Shown: positions 55,307-63,059, numbered from the stretch's first letter. The stretch: DNA of 64,000 nucleotides from Candidatus Methanoperedens nitratireducens (GCF_000685155.1 NZ_JMIY01000002.1:310774-374773), one strand, 5' to 3'. Notes: generated by a model from the letters alone, not told the origin. Translations and numbers: made by a program.

Positions 55307-55608
55307 AGTGAATTTTAAAAGTATAGTCTTTGCGCCCTTTGCGTGCTTTGCGGTAACTAGATGTATTTCACCGCAAAGTCGGCTATGAACTGGTTCATAG
55401 ATAACAATGAAAAAGCCGATTAACAACGAACTCAAAACGAACTTAAACGAACTCATCAGCTCGAGTTCGTATCGAGTTCGTACCAGTTCGTTGTTTATAT
55501 TAGCTGAACCACATCTGAGTCTAAGATGCGATATATTGAACTTGAACTTTTTCATACCAGAGCACAGAGAACGCAAAGTATTTTGTTAAAATTTTATTGA
55601 GATTATAT
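55307..55608. other. Gap between cdhC and cooC
   Basis: Three head-to-tail units CTTTGCGCC, CTTTGCGTG and CTTTGCGGT (55328-55354) face an opposite ACCGCAAAG (55370-55378), so a hairpin can form. GAGAACGCAAAG (55567-55578) lies near the end. Hairpin repeat C fills the middle. No gene fits. This non-coding block splits cooC from the cdhABC operon. Confidence 0.7.
55363..55497. repeat. Dispersed hairpin repeat, copy C
   Basis: AACAACGAACT, AAACGAACTT and AAACGAACTC (55422-55454) face GAGTTCGT, GAGTTCGT and AGTTCGTTGTT (55463-55496). This is a full hairpin of three units per arm. The part 55363-55476 is the inverted counterpart of copy A (113-226), including a flank of about 60 bases. It lies in the cdhC-cooC gap. 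Confidence 0.8.
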
Positions 55609-56358
55609 ATGAGAGTAATTGCAATAACAGGCAAAGGCGGAACAGGCAAGACCGCAGTAGCAGGGATGCTGATTAAGCACCTAACATCGGGAAAAAAGAC
55701 GCTCCTTGCTATCGATTCAGATCCTGATTCCAACCTGCCTGATGTGCTCGGCATCAAAATCGATAAGACCATAGGGGATATGCGGGAGTTCATGCTGCAG
55801 GAGCGTGACAGGATGCCTCCAGATACAAATAAGGAGAGGGTCCTGGAATCCAAAATCTATGAGGTTCTCACAGAAATGTCAAGGTACGACCTCCTGGTGA
55901 TGGGGCGGCCTGAAGGCTCTGGATGCTATTGCTTTGCTAATAACCTCCTGCGCGGGATAATGGACAGGGTGCTTAAAAACTACGACCTGACAATAATCGA
56001 TACCGCGGCAGGGCTTGAGCATCTATCGCGCAGGATAATCCGGGATGTGGATGAACTCCTGGTCGTTACCGACGGCTCACGCAGGGGTTTGCAGACAGCA
56101 GAGAGGATACGGGAGCTTGCTAAATCGCTCAACCTGAATATCAGGAAAATGCATGTGATCGCCAACAAGGTCACGCCTGAGAACCGCGCGCGCATAGAAG
56201 AGTACGCGAGGGAGTTGAGGATGGACCTTGTGGGCATTGTGCCTTTTGATGAGACGCTTGCCCGATTTGATCTTGAAGGCAGGCCGCTTACTGAATTACC
56301 TGAGGATTCGGCGGCGCTGCAGGGAGTCGGGGAGATCGCGAGGAGAATGGGGTTGTAG
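55609..56358 (+). CDS. cooC: CO dehydrogenase maturation ATPase CooC
   Basis: A 249-residue ParA/MinD-type ATPase that helps load nickel into CO dehydrogenase. It has a deviant Walker A in ITGKGGTGKTAVAGM, then IDSDPDSNLPDVLG, and the cysteine pair in GCYCFANNLLRG. I choose the ATG at 55609. The last codons (GEIARRMGL) occur again at 56928-56977 as GEIARRMGF, so the present end may have been made by an insertion. Confidence 0.94.
   Translation: MRVIAITGKGGTGKTAVAGMLIKHLTSGKKTLLAIDSDPDSNLPDVLGIKIDKTIGDMREFMLQERDRMPPDTNKERVLESKIYEVLTEMSRYDLLVMGRPEGSGCYCFANNLLRGIMDRVLKNYDLTIIDTAAGLEHLSRRIIRDVDELLVVTDGSRRGLQTAERIRELAKSLNLNIRKMHVIANKVTPENRARIEEYARELRMDLVGIVPFDETLARFDLEGRPLTELPEDSAALQGVGEIARRMGL
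56305..56354 (+). repeat. Direct repeat at the cooC 3' end, first copy
   Basis: The last 50 coding bases of cooC before GTAG match 56928-56977 at 47 of 50 positions without gaps. The second copy then continues with CACT, as does a third short match at 60952-60964. The two long copies flank the PIN/antitoxin pair. Confidence 0.85.
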
Positions 56359-56656
56359 AGGAAAACTTTTGCGCATAGAGTATTCTGTCCTCTCTGTTCA
56401 AAAGTGGCGCAAGGATTATCTTTGTTTCCAATACCTTATTTAATGCCTCTTTTCCGAATTTGGAGCCTGTTTCAAGATCAGGGGCATTTTGTATGGCAAT
56501 TATGAACAACTCATGCAAAGCATAAAATGATGTGATAGCTTTGATTTTCTCAGCGTTCACCAATTTAAACAATTTTGAAACATGCACATATCGCTCTTCT
56601 TCAAGAACCTGAGCAAGTGTGTAGACTAACAATACTGAAGTGTCAAGATAGTGCAT
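56356..56656 (-). pseudogene. PIN-domain toxin, truncated
   Basis: The frame starts MHYLDTSVLLVYTLAQVLEE, with the first PIN aspartate (Asp5) and a glutamate in ALHELF. Good sequence continues to REDRILYAQKF, near 56368. From there the frame runs antisense into the cooC end (to 56288) and no longer resembles PIN, so the last acidic residues and helix are missing. PIN toxins are RNases. It overlaps the antitoxin-like gene by 14 bases. Confidence 0.65.
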
Positions 56657-56825
56657 GCTTGCTTTCTTCCTGCTGTATCGCCTCTATCATTAGTTTAGAT
56701 ATAAACAATGCAACAGGAGCGACTCCCTGTGCTAACATGAGTTCATAGCTCTCTTTTTTACCTTTGTGAAGGATATTATCAAAATTTTTGTTTTCCAAAT
56801 ATCGGCTAAACTCTTTTAAAGGCAC
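56643..56825 (-). CDS. Antitoxin-like 60-residue protein
   Basis: A small protein, MPLKEFSRYLENKNFDNIL at its start, mostly helical, with no clear DNA-binding domain. AGGTGAT lies five bases before its GTG start. It overlaps the PIN gene start, the usual order of a toxin-antitoxin pair. It belongs to no antitoxin family I can name. Confidence 0.55.
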   Translation of the reverse strand: MPLKEFSRYLENKNFDNILHKGKKESYELMLAQGVAPVALFISKLMIEAIQQEESKHALS

Positions 56826-56927
56826 GTAATATCACCTGATCGACTAATTTAAACAATGCATCGAATATATAAAAAGGTGATGGAGATGTTTTACCTTCTC
56901 CGAGATGCCAGCACAGGAGAACCGTGC

Positions 56928-56981
56928 GATTCGGTGGCGCTGCATGGAGTCGGGGAGATTGCGAGGAGAATGGGGTTCACT
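56928..56981 (+). repeat. Direct repeat of the cooC 3' end, second copy
   Basis: Bases 56928-56977 repeat cooC 56305-56354 (47 of 50). The last 13 bases, AATGGGGTTCACT (56969-56981), occur again at 60952-60964 beyond the AT-rich island, so this point is the left end of that island. Confidence 0.8.
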
Positions 56982-57353
56982 TCCCAGCTAGGCCTTGTTT
57001 TTGATAAACGACAAGGTCTTCCGGTGCATTTATGGTAAGGCTAATTTCTTTATGTTCTGCATTTTAAGAAAATCTTTCTTCCCACCTCAACTATAGCCTT
57101 CACAGTTATTGGCGGAAGATTGAAACTTTACAGAAGTCGATAATAAAAGAATTCTTCTCTTCCTATACTCAGTAATTGTAAAACAAAAATGATAAAATCG
57201 CTATATAGAAGTTGATTAACTTCGTAAGACAGCATTATTGTCATTTACAAAGTTAATTAAGCTATGCATAGTGATTTATTGAATTTGACTTTTATAAGTA
57301 CTGATACTTCCTTCTGTTACATACCTATCTTGCATTTTGACCTCCACACCTCA

Positions 57354-57424
57354 AGTACTGTGTACTCTATGTGAAGAGGGTCAAATGAACCAAACCATAT
57401 TTCGCACTAAATAATTGTGCGAAA
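57354..57424. promoter_or_regulatory. Inverted repeats upstream of the metallopeptidase gene
   Basis: AGTAC-TGT-GTACT (57354-57366) and TTTCGCAC-9-GTGCGAAA (57400-57424) are perfect inverted repeats. The second lies about 70 bases before the ATG at 57492, just before an AT-rich, TATA-like stretch (ATAATATTTAATAATG). Both are candidate regulator sites. Confidence 0.45.
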
Positions 57425-57491
57425 AGTAGGATAATATTTAATAATGTGGAGTACTGGTATAAGTATATTAATAAAATGTGGTTGAATATGA

Positions 57492-59726
57492 ATGATGACC
57501 AAATATAACTCAGAGGATTATTTGATTGGTGAAAAACCATTTTTAGCGATTTTCTTACAAAGTAAATCTGGATATGAAGAGATAATAATCCAGGAGCTAA
57601 AAAATAAAATATTAAATTTGAATTTTAAATATTTAAAAATACTAAAATGTTTTGGTCACTTTGATATAGCCATTCTTTTTAATCTAGATAAATTAGATAT
57701 AAATTTAGTATCATTTGAGAGAATATGTCAACAGATATCTCAAATTGATTATATAACTGATTCTAATTATATAGTAGGTTATTCATGGGAAGAAAATATA
57801 GATTTTAAAGGAATGGATTTTTGTTGGGGGGTTAGCTCTATAAAATTAGCTTTAAATGATTATACCATTAACCCTATTAAAACTGAGAAAGAAGTTATTA
57901 AAAAAATAATAGAGATTTCAAATAAAACTGACATTAAAATTAAAGTTTTTGGAGGTTTAGGTTGGAATGAAATAATTCTAATAATAAATTCACCCTCACT
58001 GAAGGAGATATCTAAATTTGTATATGCTATACGAATATTCGATGAGATCTTGGATATATCCACAATTCCTGCGATCATATGGGGTTGTTGGAATACTAAA
58101 AAATTAGAAATGGTTCCTAATTGTCAAATATTAATAACTCATCGCTCAAGAATTGATTATCCTATAAGAGAATTACTACTTTTACTAGCTGATGAACATA
58201 AGATTAATATATACAAAAATCATCAAGAAGATATTGGGTTGATTTTTGGTGGATTTGATATTCGATTGCCAATTGTTAATTCTGAATTAAATAATATTGT
58301 AAAATTTGTTTTAGAGGTTCGAAAAATAACAACTATTACTAAAACGAATACAATTTTTTCACCAATGCAAATTCCTCCAGCAAATACCAACCTATCACAA
58401 ATAAATATTTCAGATTATTCGGTAGATTTAAAAACCATAAATGTTAATCGCAATAATAAGAATATTGAAATCCCAACGTGTGATGAATTAATATGTATTC
58501 TAGAAAATGAGATTAGACACTTGCATAATGAGTATCTAGAATTAAAAAATGATTTTTATACCAAATCACTTTATTCTAACTTAGAGAGTTTATTTGAAAA
58601 TTTAGGTAGTAATATTAATAGAGTAAAAGAACTTAATTTTGAAATTAATTATAATGCATCAAAAATTTTTGATCAAAAAAGAAGACGAGTTATTTTATTG
58701 GAGCAACTAAAAAAAGTAATCCAAAGTCTAGAATTTTCAATATACCAACGTATTTCTGGAATGCAAATGAGTTACTTAATGGAATCTAAACACACTGGAT
58801 TTGAAAAATTTGGGGGAATTCAAAGAATTATTTTAGCAATTGAGGCAATCCCTAGAGAAATTATTAATAGAACCTCGCAGAAAAACTGGAGTGGGTTTTG
58901 TGTTTTTGGTTCAGAACCTGATTTTATCTGCCAAAATATTGGGGAGGTTATCTCAATACCTTTTGAATATAAATATATGCCTGAAAAATGGTGGGGTTTA
59001 GGTCATGAAATAGGTCATATCTTAATAAATAGATACCGAGATCAGATAGTTACACCTTATAAAAAAATAGTAAGAGATAATTTTGATAATGATATCGAAA
59101 AATTTCAAGATAATCTTAAAAGAACGAATGCTTATGATGAAGAGCTATTTGATGAGTACAAAAATAGAGAATTTGAATTGATTAATGAAAACATTGAAGA
59201 AATGTGCGCTGATTATTTGAATTTTAAAATAGTCTTTTTCTCAGATTGGAAATCCTTTTTAAATTGTACGCTTAATTATTTAGATAGTCGAGGATATGAT
59301 ATTTTATCTGAGACTAGATTGTTTAGGGTTATTTCTATAAGTGAGCATATCAATAAGGGTAGTGTTGAAAAAGATAGAGAATTATTTACAACTATTAAAA
59401 AAATTCGTAATTTCAGTAAATATGATGAGATACATTTTAAGGACAGAATTAATATAATAAGAAACCAAACCTTCTATCCGTATTTTAAAATTGTTGAAAG
59501 AATCTTAAATAATATTGATGCCATACTAAATATTGATATGAATGCTGACAATTTAAAAGCGATCGATACTAAATTAAACAAAGGGGAAATAATAGAAAGT
59601 AACACTGATTCAAATACAATTTATATTTTAAAATCTTTAATCAACAGAGATTTAAAAAATGATATTAATTTTAGATATCAAATAACTTCCATATTATCTC
59701 TTTATAACTCTCAATTCTCAAAGTGA
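57492..59726 (+). CDS. Large HEIGH metallopeptidase with sensor-like repeats
   Basis: A 744-residue cytosolic protein, not recognised as a whole. The zinc site HEIGH (505-509, in KWWGLGHEIGHILINRYR) and a probable third ligand in NIEEMCADYLNF (567-578) mark a gluzincin-type peptidase of IrrE/ImmA-like layout. The N-terminal 290 residues look like three tandem alpha/beta repeats resembling the AsnC/RAM ligand fold (GHFDIAILF, GLGWNEIILII, GGFDIRLPIV). Residues about 330-420 form a probable coiled coil. Codons are far richer in A and T than the neighbours, a sign of transfer. No signal peptide or membrane helix. Confidence 0.7.
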   Translation: MMTKYNSEDYLIGEKPFLAIFLQSKSGYEEIIIQELKNKILNLNFKYLKILKCFGHFDIAILFNLDKLDINLVSFERICQQISQIDYITDSNYIVGYSWEENIDFKGMDFCWGVSSIKLALNDYTINPIKTEKEVIKKIIEISNKTDIKIKVFGGLGWNEIILIINSPSLKEISKFVYAIRIFDEILDISTIPAIIWGCWNTKKLEMVPNCQILITHRSRIDYPIRELLLLLADEHKINIYKNHQEDIGLIFGGFDIRLPIVNSELNNIVKFVLEVRKITTITKTNTIFSPMQIPPANTNLSQINISDYSVDLKTINVNRNNKNIEIPTCDELICILENEIRHLHNEYLELKNDFYTKSLYSNLESLFENLGSNINRVKELNFEINYNASKIFDQKRRRVILLEQLKKVIQSLEFSIYQRISGMQMSYLMESKHTGFEKFGGIQRIILAIEAIPREIINRTSQKNWSGFCVFGSEPDFICQNIGEVISIPFEYKYMPEKWWGLGHEIGHILINRYRDQIVTPYKKIVRDNFDNDIEKFQDNLKRTNAYDEELFDEYKNREFELINENIEEMCADYLNFKIVFFSDWKSFLNCTLNYLDSRGYDILSETRLFRVISISEHINKGSVEKDRELFTTIKKIRNFSKYDEIHFKDRINIIRNQTFYPYFKIVERILNNIDAILNIDMNADNLKAIDTKLNKGEIIESNTDSNTIYILKSLINRDLKNDINFRYQITSILSLYNSQFSK

Positions 59727-60008
59727 TTAATCTCTTCTTAATATTGAGTTCACTCTAATGAGATCATATCTCGTTAATGATTTACTTTTTGATTCCTTAA
59801 AAGTAGTTCGACCACCATCTAAGGGCAATGAAGTTTTACCAAAGCGAGTTCTAGCAGAATCATTGAAATATCTTGAAGATTTTTTGTATTCAGAGATAGA
59901 GTATGATTTTGATACATATTTAATATCATTAACAAAAATTTTAATAACCTGTAGTATAATATATAATACTATTATAAATGCTACAACAAATGGTAAACTC
60001 TCAAACAC
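59727..60008 (-). CDS. 93-residue membrane protein, possible
   Basis: A leftward frame starting with GTG. It has one N-terminal helix (LPFVVAFIIVLYIILQVIKI) and a basic tail (RTRFGKTSLPLDGGRTTF). It lies downstream of the 207-residue membrane protein gene on the same strand. A frame on the other strand (59758-60069) is equally long, and base usage does not decide between them. I prefer this one because of its clear membrane helix and tail. Confidence 0.4.
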   Translation of the reverse strand: MFESLPFVVAFIIVLYIILQVIKIFVNDIKYVSKSYSISEYKKSSRYFNDSARTRFGKTSLPLDGGRTTFKESKSKSLTRYDLIRVNSILRRD

Positions 60009-60115
60009 ACATATATTTAATTTACTTATAGTATTTAAATGTATCGAAAAAGCTCATTACTCTAGATAGAGCTAAAATTATAATTGATTAATTTAGGTCA
60101 TATACATATTGTAAT

Positions 60116-60739
60116 CTATTTATGGTATTTAAATCTATCGAGAGTTTTCATTAGAATACATATTATTTTTGTGAATATACGTTGTCGAACATACCTCAAG
60201 TTTTGATTACTTAAATAACCAAGCGAATTTATTTTCAATTTTTTGAGTCTATTTCGGTACTTGTTGGATATGCTTTCGAACTTAGTAGAGATATAACATT
60301 TAAATCGTAGCGATTTATTATATAAATTCGATAAATCATCACATGTATATCTGCAAAACTCGATTATTGATTCCCTTAAAGATAGAAAAAAACTAACTAA
60401 GACTAAAAGAAGCCCGCTTGTTGAATATAATGTAACTGTCTGATTATAGGAAAGAGAAATTGGATTAAATATGCCTACATAAATTAAAATTGATACATTC
60501 ACCATTAACCAAATACCTAAGCACCCTATTGAACTGTGAATTATTTTTACGTCTCTATTGTTTGTAGAAGCACCATTTTTTAATTTTGCACTTAAAATAC
60601 TAACAGCTGTAACCGGTACTGCAAAGGTTATGACTAGTATTGATGAGAAATTATTACTTAATAAATCACCTAAGTTCAGATTTTGTGAGATATTATTCTT
60701 ATTTGATAAATTATTCAAAGCTATACTAGATATATCCAT
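60116..60739 (-). CDS. 207-residue four-helix-type membrane protein, unknown
   Basis: A protein with three clear hydrophobic stretches (ILVITFAVPVTAVSIL, GIWLMVNVSILIYVGIF, GLLLVLVSFFLSL) and a basic, probably cytoplasmic C-terminal third (KYRNRLKKLKINSL). Very AT-rich, as the rest of the island. It ends LDRFKYHK; just downstream (60022-60057) a short remnant reads FDTFKYYK, a duplicated gene end. No family recognised. It may be the membrane partner of the metallopeptidase (inference). Confidence 0.6.
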   Translation of the reverse strand: MDISSIALNNLSNKNNISQNLNLGDLLSNNFSSILVITFAVPVTAVSILSAKLKNGASTNNRDVKIIHSSIGCLGIWLMVNVSILIYVGIFNPISLSYNQTVTLYSTSGLLLVLVSFFLSLRESIIEFCRYTCDDLSNLYNKSLRFKCYISTKFESISNKYRNRLKKLKINSLGYLSNQNLRYVRQRIFTKIICILMKTLDRFKYHK

Positions 60740-60759
60740 TATCGCTTAAATACTCCAAA

Positions 60760-60795
60760 TACTATAAATGATTACCGTTTACTATAAATGATTAC
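60760..60795. repeat. Two direct repeats before the membrane protein gene
   Basis: TACTATAAATGATTAC occurs twice (60760-60775, 60780-60795) with a 20-base period, just upstream of the leftward gene that starts at 60739. Read leftward each copy contains ATTTATAG, a TATA-like element, so the repeat is either a doubled promoter or a regulator site. Confidence 0.55.
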
Positions 60796-60951
60796 TATTC
60801 TATAATTTTATTTTTTATCACTCATCCCTCAATCTTACTTATCAAATTTCTAATTTCCACTTAAAGATTAATTATAGGAGTTGTAGCTTCATTAGTGCCA
60901 AGTATGCAACTTTATAAGTTTCATGCAGGTATGAATGGACGTATATTACAA

Positions 60952-60964
60952 AATGGGGTTCACT
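60952..60964 (+). repeat. Right-end copy of the 13-base island boundary
   Basis: AATGGGGTTCACT equals 56969-56981. Reading on in the frame of the cooC tail gives MGFTPARKYLRNDN..., a plausible protein end that stops at 61013. This could be the original end of a cooC-like gene, parted from its body by the island. The bases to the left do not resemble cooC. Confidence 0.6.
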
Positions 60965-61029
60965 CCAGCAAGGAAGTATTTAAGAAACGATAATCTTGAA
61001 CTAAGTAACGAATGAACAGGGAGGGAATT

Positions 61030-61453
61030 ATGTCTACAGAGGAGAATAAGGCAATAATACGCCGATTCTATGAGAAGTTTTTCAATAAAGGAAATCTAGC
61101 AATAATTGATGAGCTGTTCAGTCCCAACTATATTCACCATGTTCAAGATGTTCCGGGCTCAAAAGTCAACCTTGAGGGATACAAGAAACGAAACTCAACG
61201 TTCTTTAACGCATTCCCTGATCGGAGAGTAATTATCGATGATCCGGTTGCCGAAGCTGATAGAGGTTTCTCGTTCGATGATTCATGGCAAACAAATCGGG
61301 AATATACCAGCAACAAACAGGCAAGTGACAGTAATGGCAATAATCATTCATCGTATCGTCGATGGTAAGGTTACGGAGGGATGGGAGTGCTACGACCAGC
61401 ATGGTATGCTTAAGCAGTTGGGCGTTGTTCGTCCTCCAGAGCAACAAGAGTAA
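61030..61453 (+). pseudogene. SnoaL-like/ester cyclase protein with a frameshift
   Basis: MSTEENKAIIRRFYEKFFNK...NYIHHVQDVPG is the start of a SnoaL-like polyketide-cyclase fold. The frame then breaks near 61263, after VAEADR. Removing one G from AGAGGTTTC restores SRSMIHGKQIGNIPATNRQ and the natural end (VDGKVTEGWECYDQHGMLK). A single inserted base, real or a sequencing error, explains everything. GGGAGG lies before the ATG at 61030. Confidence 0.8.
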
Positions 61454-61468
61454 CCTTCAAATGCGTTT

Positions 61469-61867
61469 TTATTTCACCACTTCATATCCAGCATCAGTCC
61501 AGCCAATAATTCCTCCCTTCATGTTATAAACCTCTTTAAATCCGTTATTGACCAGTATCTCACTTGCCTGGACACTTCGGTGCCCTGTTCTGCAATATAC
61601 CAGTATTTTCTTATCCTTCGGTATCTCATCAAGCCTTTTATCAATCACTTGAACAGGGATTAGTGTTGAATCCTCTATATGTCCGGCATCATATTCTTCC
61701 TGGGTACGTACATCCAGAATAAAAATCTCACCGCGATCTATCATTTCTTTGGCCTGCTGAACAGTGATATCTACATATTTTGGGTTTCCCTGGATGGTAC
61801 TTATGCATCCGGACACTGTAGCTAACAGTAAGAATATTAAAGCTATGATAAAATATGTCTTTCTCAT
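61469..61867 (-). CDS. Rhodanese-domain lipoprotein
   Basis: A 132-residue surface protein. The lipobox VSGC (Cys21) is followed by a rhodanese domain with the active-site loop CRTGHRS (Cys92) and the end EVYNMKGGIIGWTDAGYEV. It would transfer sulfane sulfur outside the membrane or bind such compounds. It stands alone, facing the SnoaL pseudogene. Confidence 0.9.
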   Translation of the reverse strand: MRKTYFIIALIFLLLATVSGCISTIQGNPKYVDITVQQAKEMIDRGEIFILDVRTQEEYDAGHIEDSTLIPVQVIDKRLDEIPKDKKILVYCRTGHRSVQASEILVNNGFKEVYNMKGGIIGWTDAGYEVVK

Positions 61868-62012
61868 TTCAGGTCTATTTTGAGCTGGTTTTATTTAAGA
61901 TTATCATTCAGCAAGTCTTTGCTTTTTCAACCTGATCCCCTCTTCCCTGCTGTGCTAGTTTTAGATGAAAAATTTAAGTATTTAAGCTATAACATGCATA
62001 CTCTGTGATCTC

Positions 62013-62489
62013 ATGAAACCAATCGAAACATCAGAAGGCATCAATGGAATGCTCACAGCGTTCAGGAAGCTTATGCGCGGCAGGAAGAGGATTACCTTCA
62101 TCGGATGCCCCGGCTGGTGCAACCCGTTCGCAGAGCTTCTTGGCTTTGTTTTACGTGACGCAGGCAAAGAGATGGTATTTATACCGAACCTGGAGAAAGA
62201 TATGGCGGTACAGGTAGAATTCACAGGCTATGGAATGCAGCTCGGTAAAAAAGCAAATCCCTCCTCTGATACAGTCGTGCTTCTTGGAGGCCTTGCAATG
62301 CCAAAGATGGGAATAGATATAGATGGCTTAAAGAAACTGATAGACGATATTACAGATGGATATCCTGCCAGGCAGATCATCGGGGTCTGCATCGGAGGGG
62401 TCTTCCAGAAAGCATGCTGGGATAAACTGATAGATTTTGATTATATTATGGATGCCGATATGGAAGTTACAACATACGGATTCAAATAG
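62013..62489 (+). CDS. DUF2124 protein
   Basis: A 158-residue protein of a family restricted largely to methanogens and relatives. It has FIGCPGWCNPFAELLGFVL at the N-terminus and PARQIIGVCIGGVFQKACW near the end; conserved cysteines may bind metal or act as a redox pair. A TATA-like AAGTATTTAAGC lies before the ATG. Function unknown. Confidence 0.82.
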   Translation: MKPIETSEGINGMLTAFRKLMRGRKRITFIGCPGWCNPFAELLGFVLRDAGKEMVFIPNLEKDMAVQVEFTGYGMQLGKKANPSSDTVVLLGGLAMPKMGIDIDGLKKLIDDITDGYPARQIIGVCIGGVFQKACWDKLIDFDYIMDADMEVTTYGFK

Positions 62490-62551
62490 GCACTTCTATT
62501 TTCGATGCTCAGAAAGCTTTATTGGTGTTCGTTATCATACGAAGTGATACA

Positions 62552-63055
62552 ATGGAATGGGAACCCGGCGCAGCTAAAGAACTTGAGAAAATACCAGAAA
62601 ACGTCCGCAAAATGGCGAAAATGGGTATTGAGACATCTGTAGAGCGAAAAGGCAAAAATACAGTGACCATAGAGGATGTGAAGGAAGCGGCAGAACGTGT
62701 TGGCGCTTTAATGGGAAAAGATGAAAAGACCACGAAGATCGCTATTGTCAGGTGTGATATAGTAAGTGAGACATGCCCTGGAGTGGCGTGCTTTAAGGCG
62801 TTCAATAAAAGAAAGATACGTTTCAGTGAATATGGTCCTGATGCCGAGATCATAGGTTTCTTCACATGTGGCGGATGCCCTGGCAGGCGGGTATACAGGC
62901 TTGTGGACAGCCTTCTCAGGCACGGCGTGGATGTGATCCACCTGAGTTCATGTATGCTCATGGAATCGAGTTATCCTAAATGCCCTCATCTGGATGGGAT
63001 AAGGCAGATGATCCTTAAAAAAGGTGTGAGGATTGTGGAAGGAACACACCATTAA
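62552..63055 (+). CDS. PCP_red/CGGC-domain protein
   Basis: A 167-residue protein with two parts. The first 55 residues (EPGAAKELEKIPENVRKMAK, then ERKGKNTVTIEDVKEA) match the small PCP_red helix domain found in light-independent protochlorophyllide reductase and in some metal-binding proteins. The rest is a CGGC domain with FFTCGGCPGRRVYRLVDSL and CMLMESSYPKCPH, a likely metal or cluster site. I choose the ATG at 62552. Role not known. Confidence 0.8.
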   Translation: MEWEPGAAKELEKIPENVRKMAKMGIETSVERKGKNTVTIEDVKEAAERVGALMGKDEKTTKIAIVRCDIVSETCPGVACFKAFNKRKIRFSEYGPDAEIIGFFTCGGCPGRRVYRLVDSLLRHGVDVIHLSSCMLMESSYPKCPHLDGIRQMILKKGVRIVEGTHH

Positions 63056-63059
63056 GCCG

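Larger units (their letters stand above)
56826..57491. other. Junction region after the PIN pair
   Basis: This 666-base region starts with a short frame (56856-57038). Its middle repeats the cooC C-terminus (SVALHGVGEIARRMGF), but it has no P-loop or other conserved part, so it is a cooC fragment and not a gene. From about 57040 the DNA is AT-rich and has no credible frame. The promoter region of the next gene lies at the end. Confidence 0.65.

Noticed and set aside
56856-57038. 60-residue frame after the antitoxin gene
   Set aside because: Its only recognisable part is the copied cooC C-terminus. It has no ATPase motif, so I treat it as a fragment.
59758-60069. 103-residue rightward frame after the metallopeptidase gene
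   Set aside because: It overlaps a leftward frame with a clear membrane helix and lacks a recognisable domain or ribosome-binding site. Not excluded, but less likely.
56969-60964. A provirus or conjugative element
   Set aside because: No integrase, capsid, terminase or transfer gene is present between the repeats. Only an AT-rich cargo-like island can be claimed.
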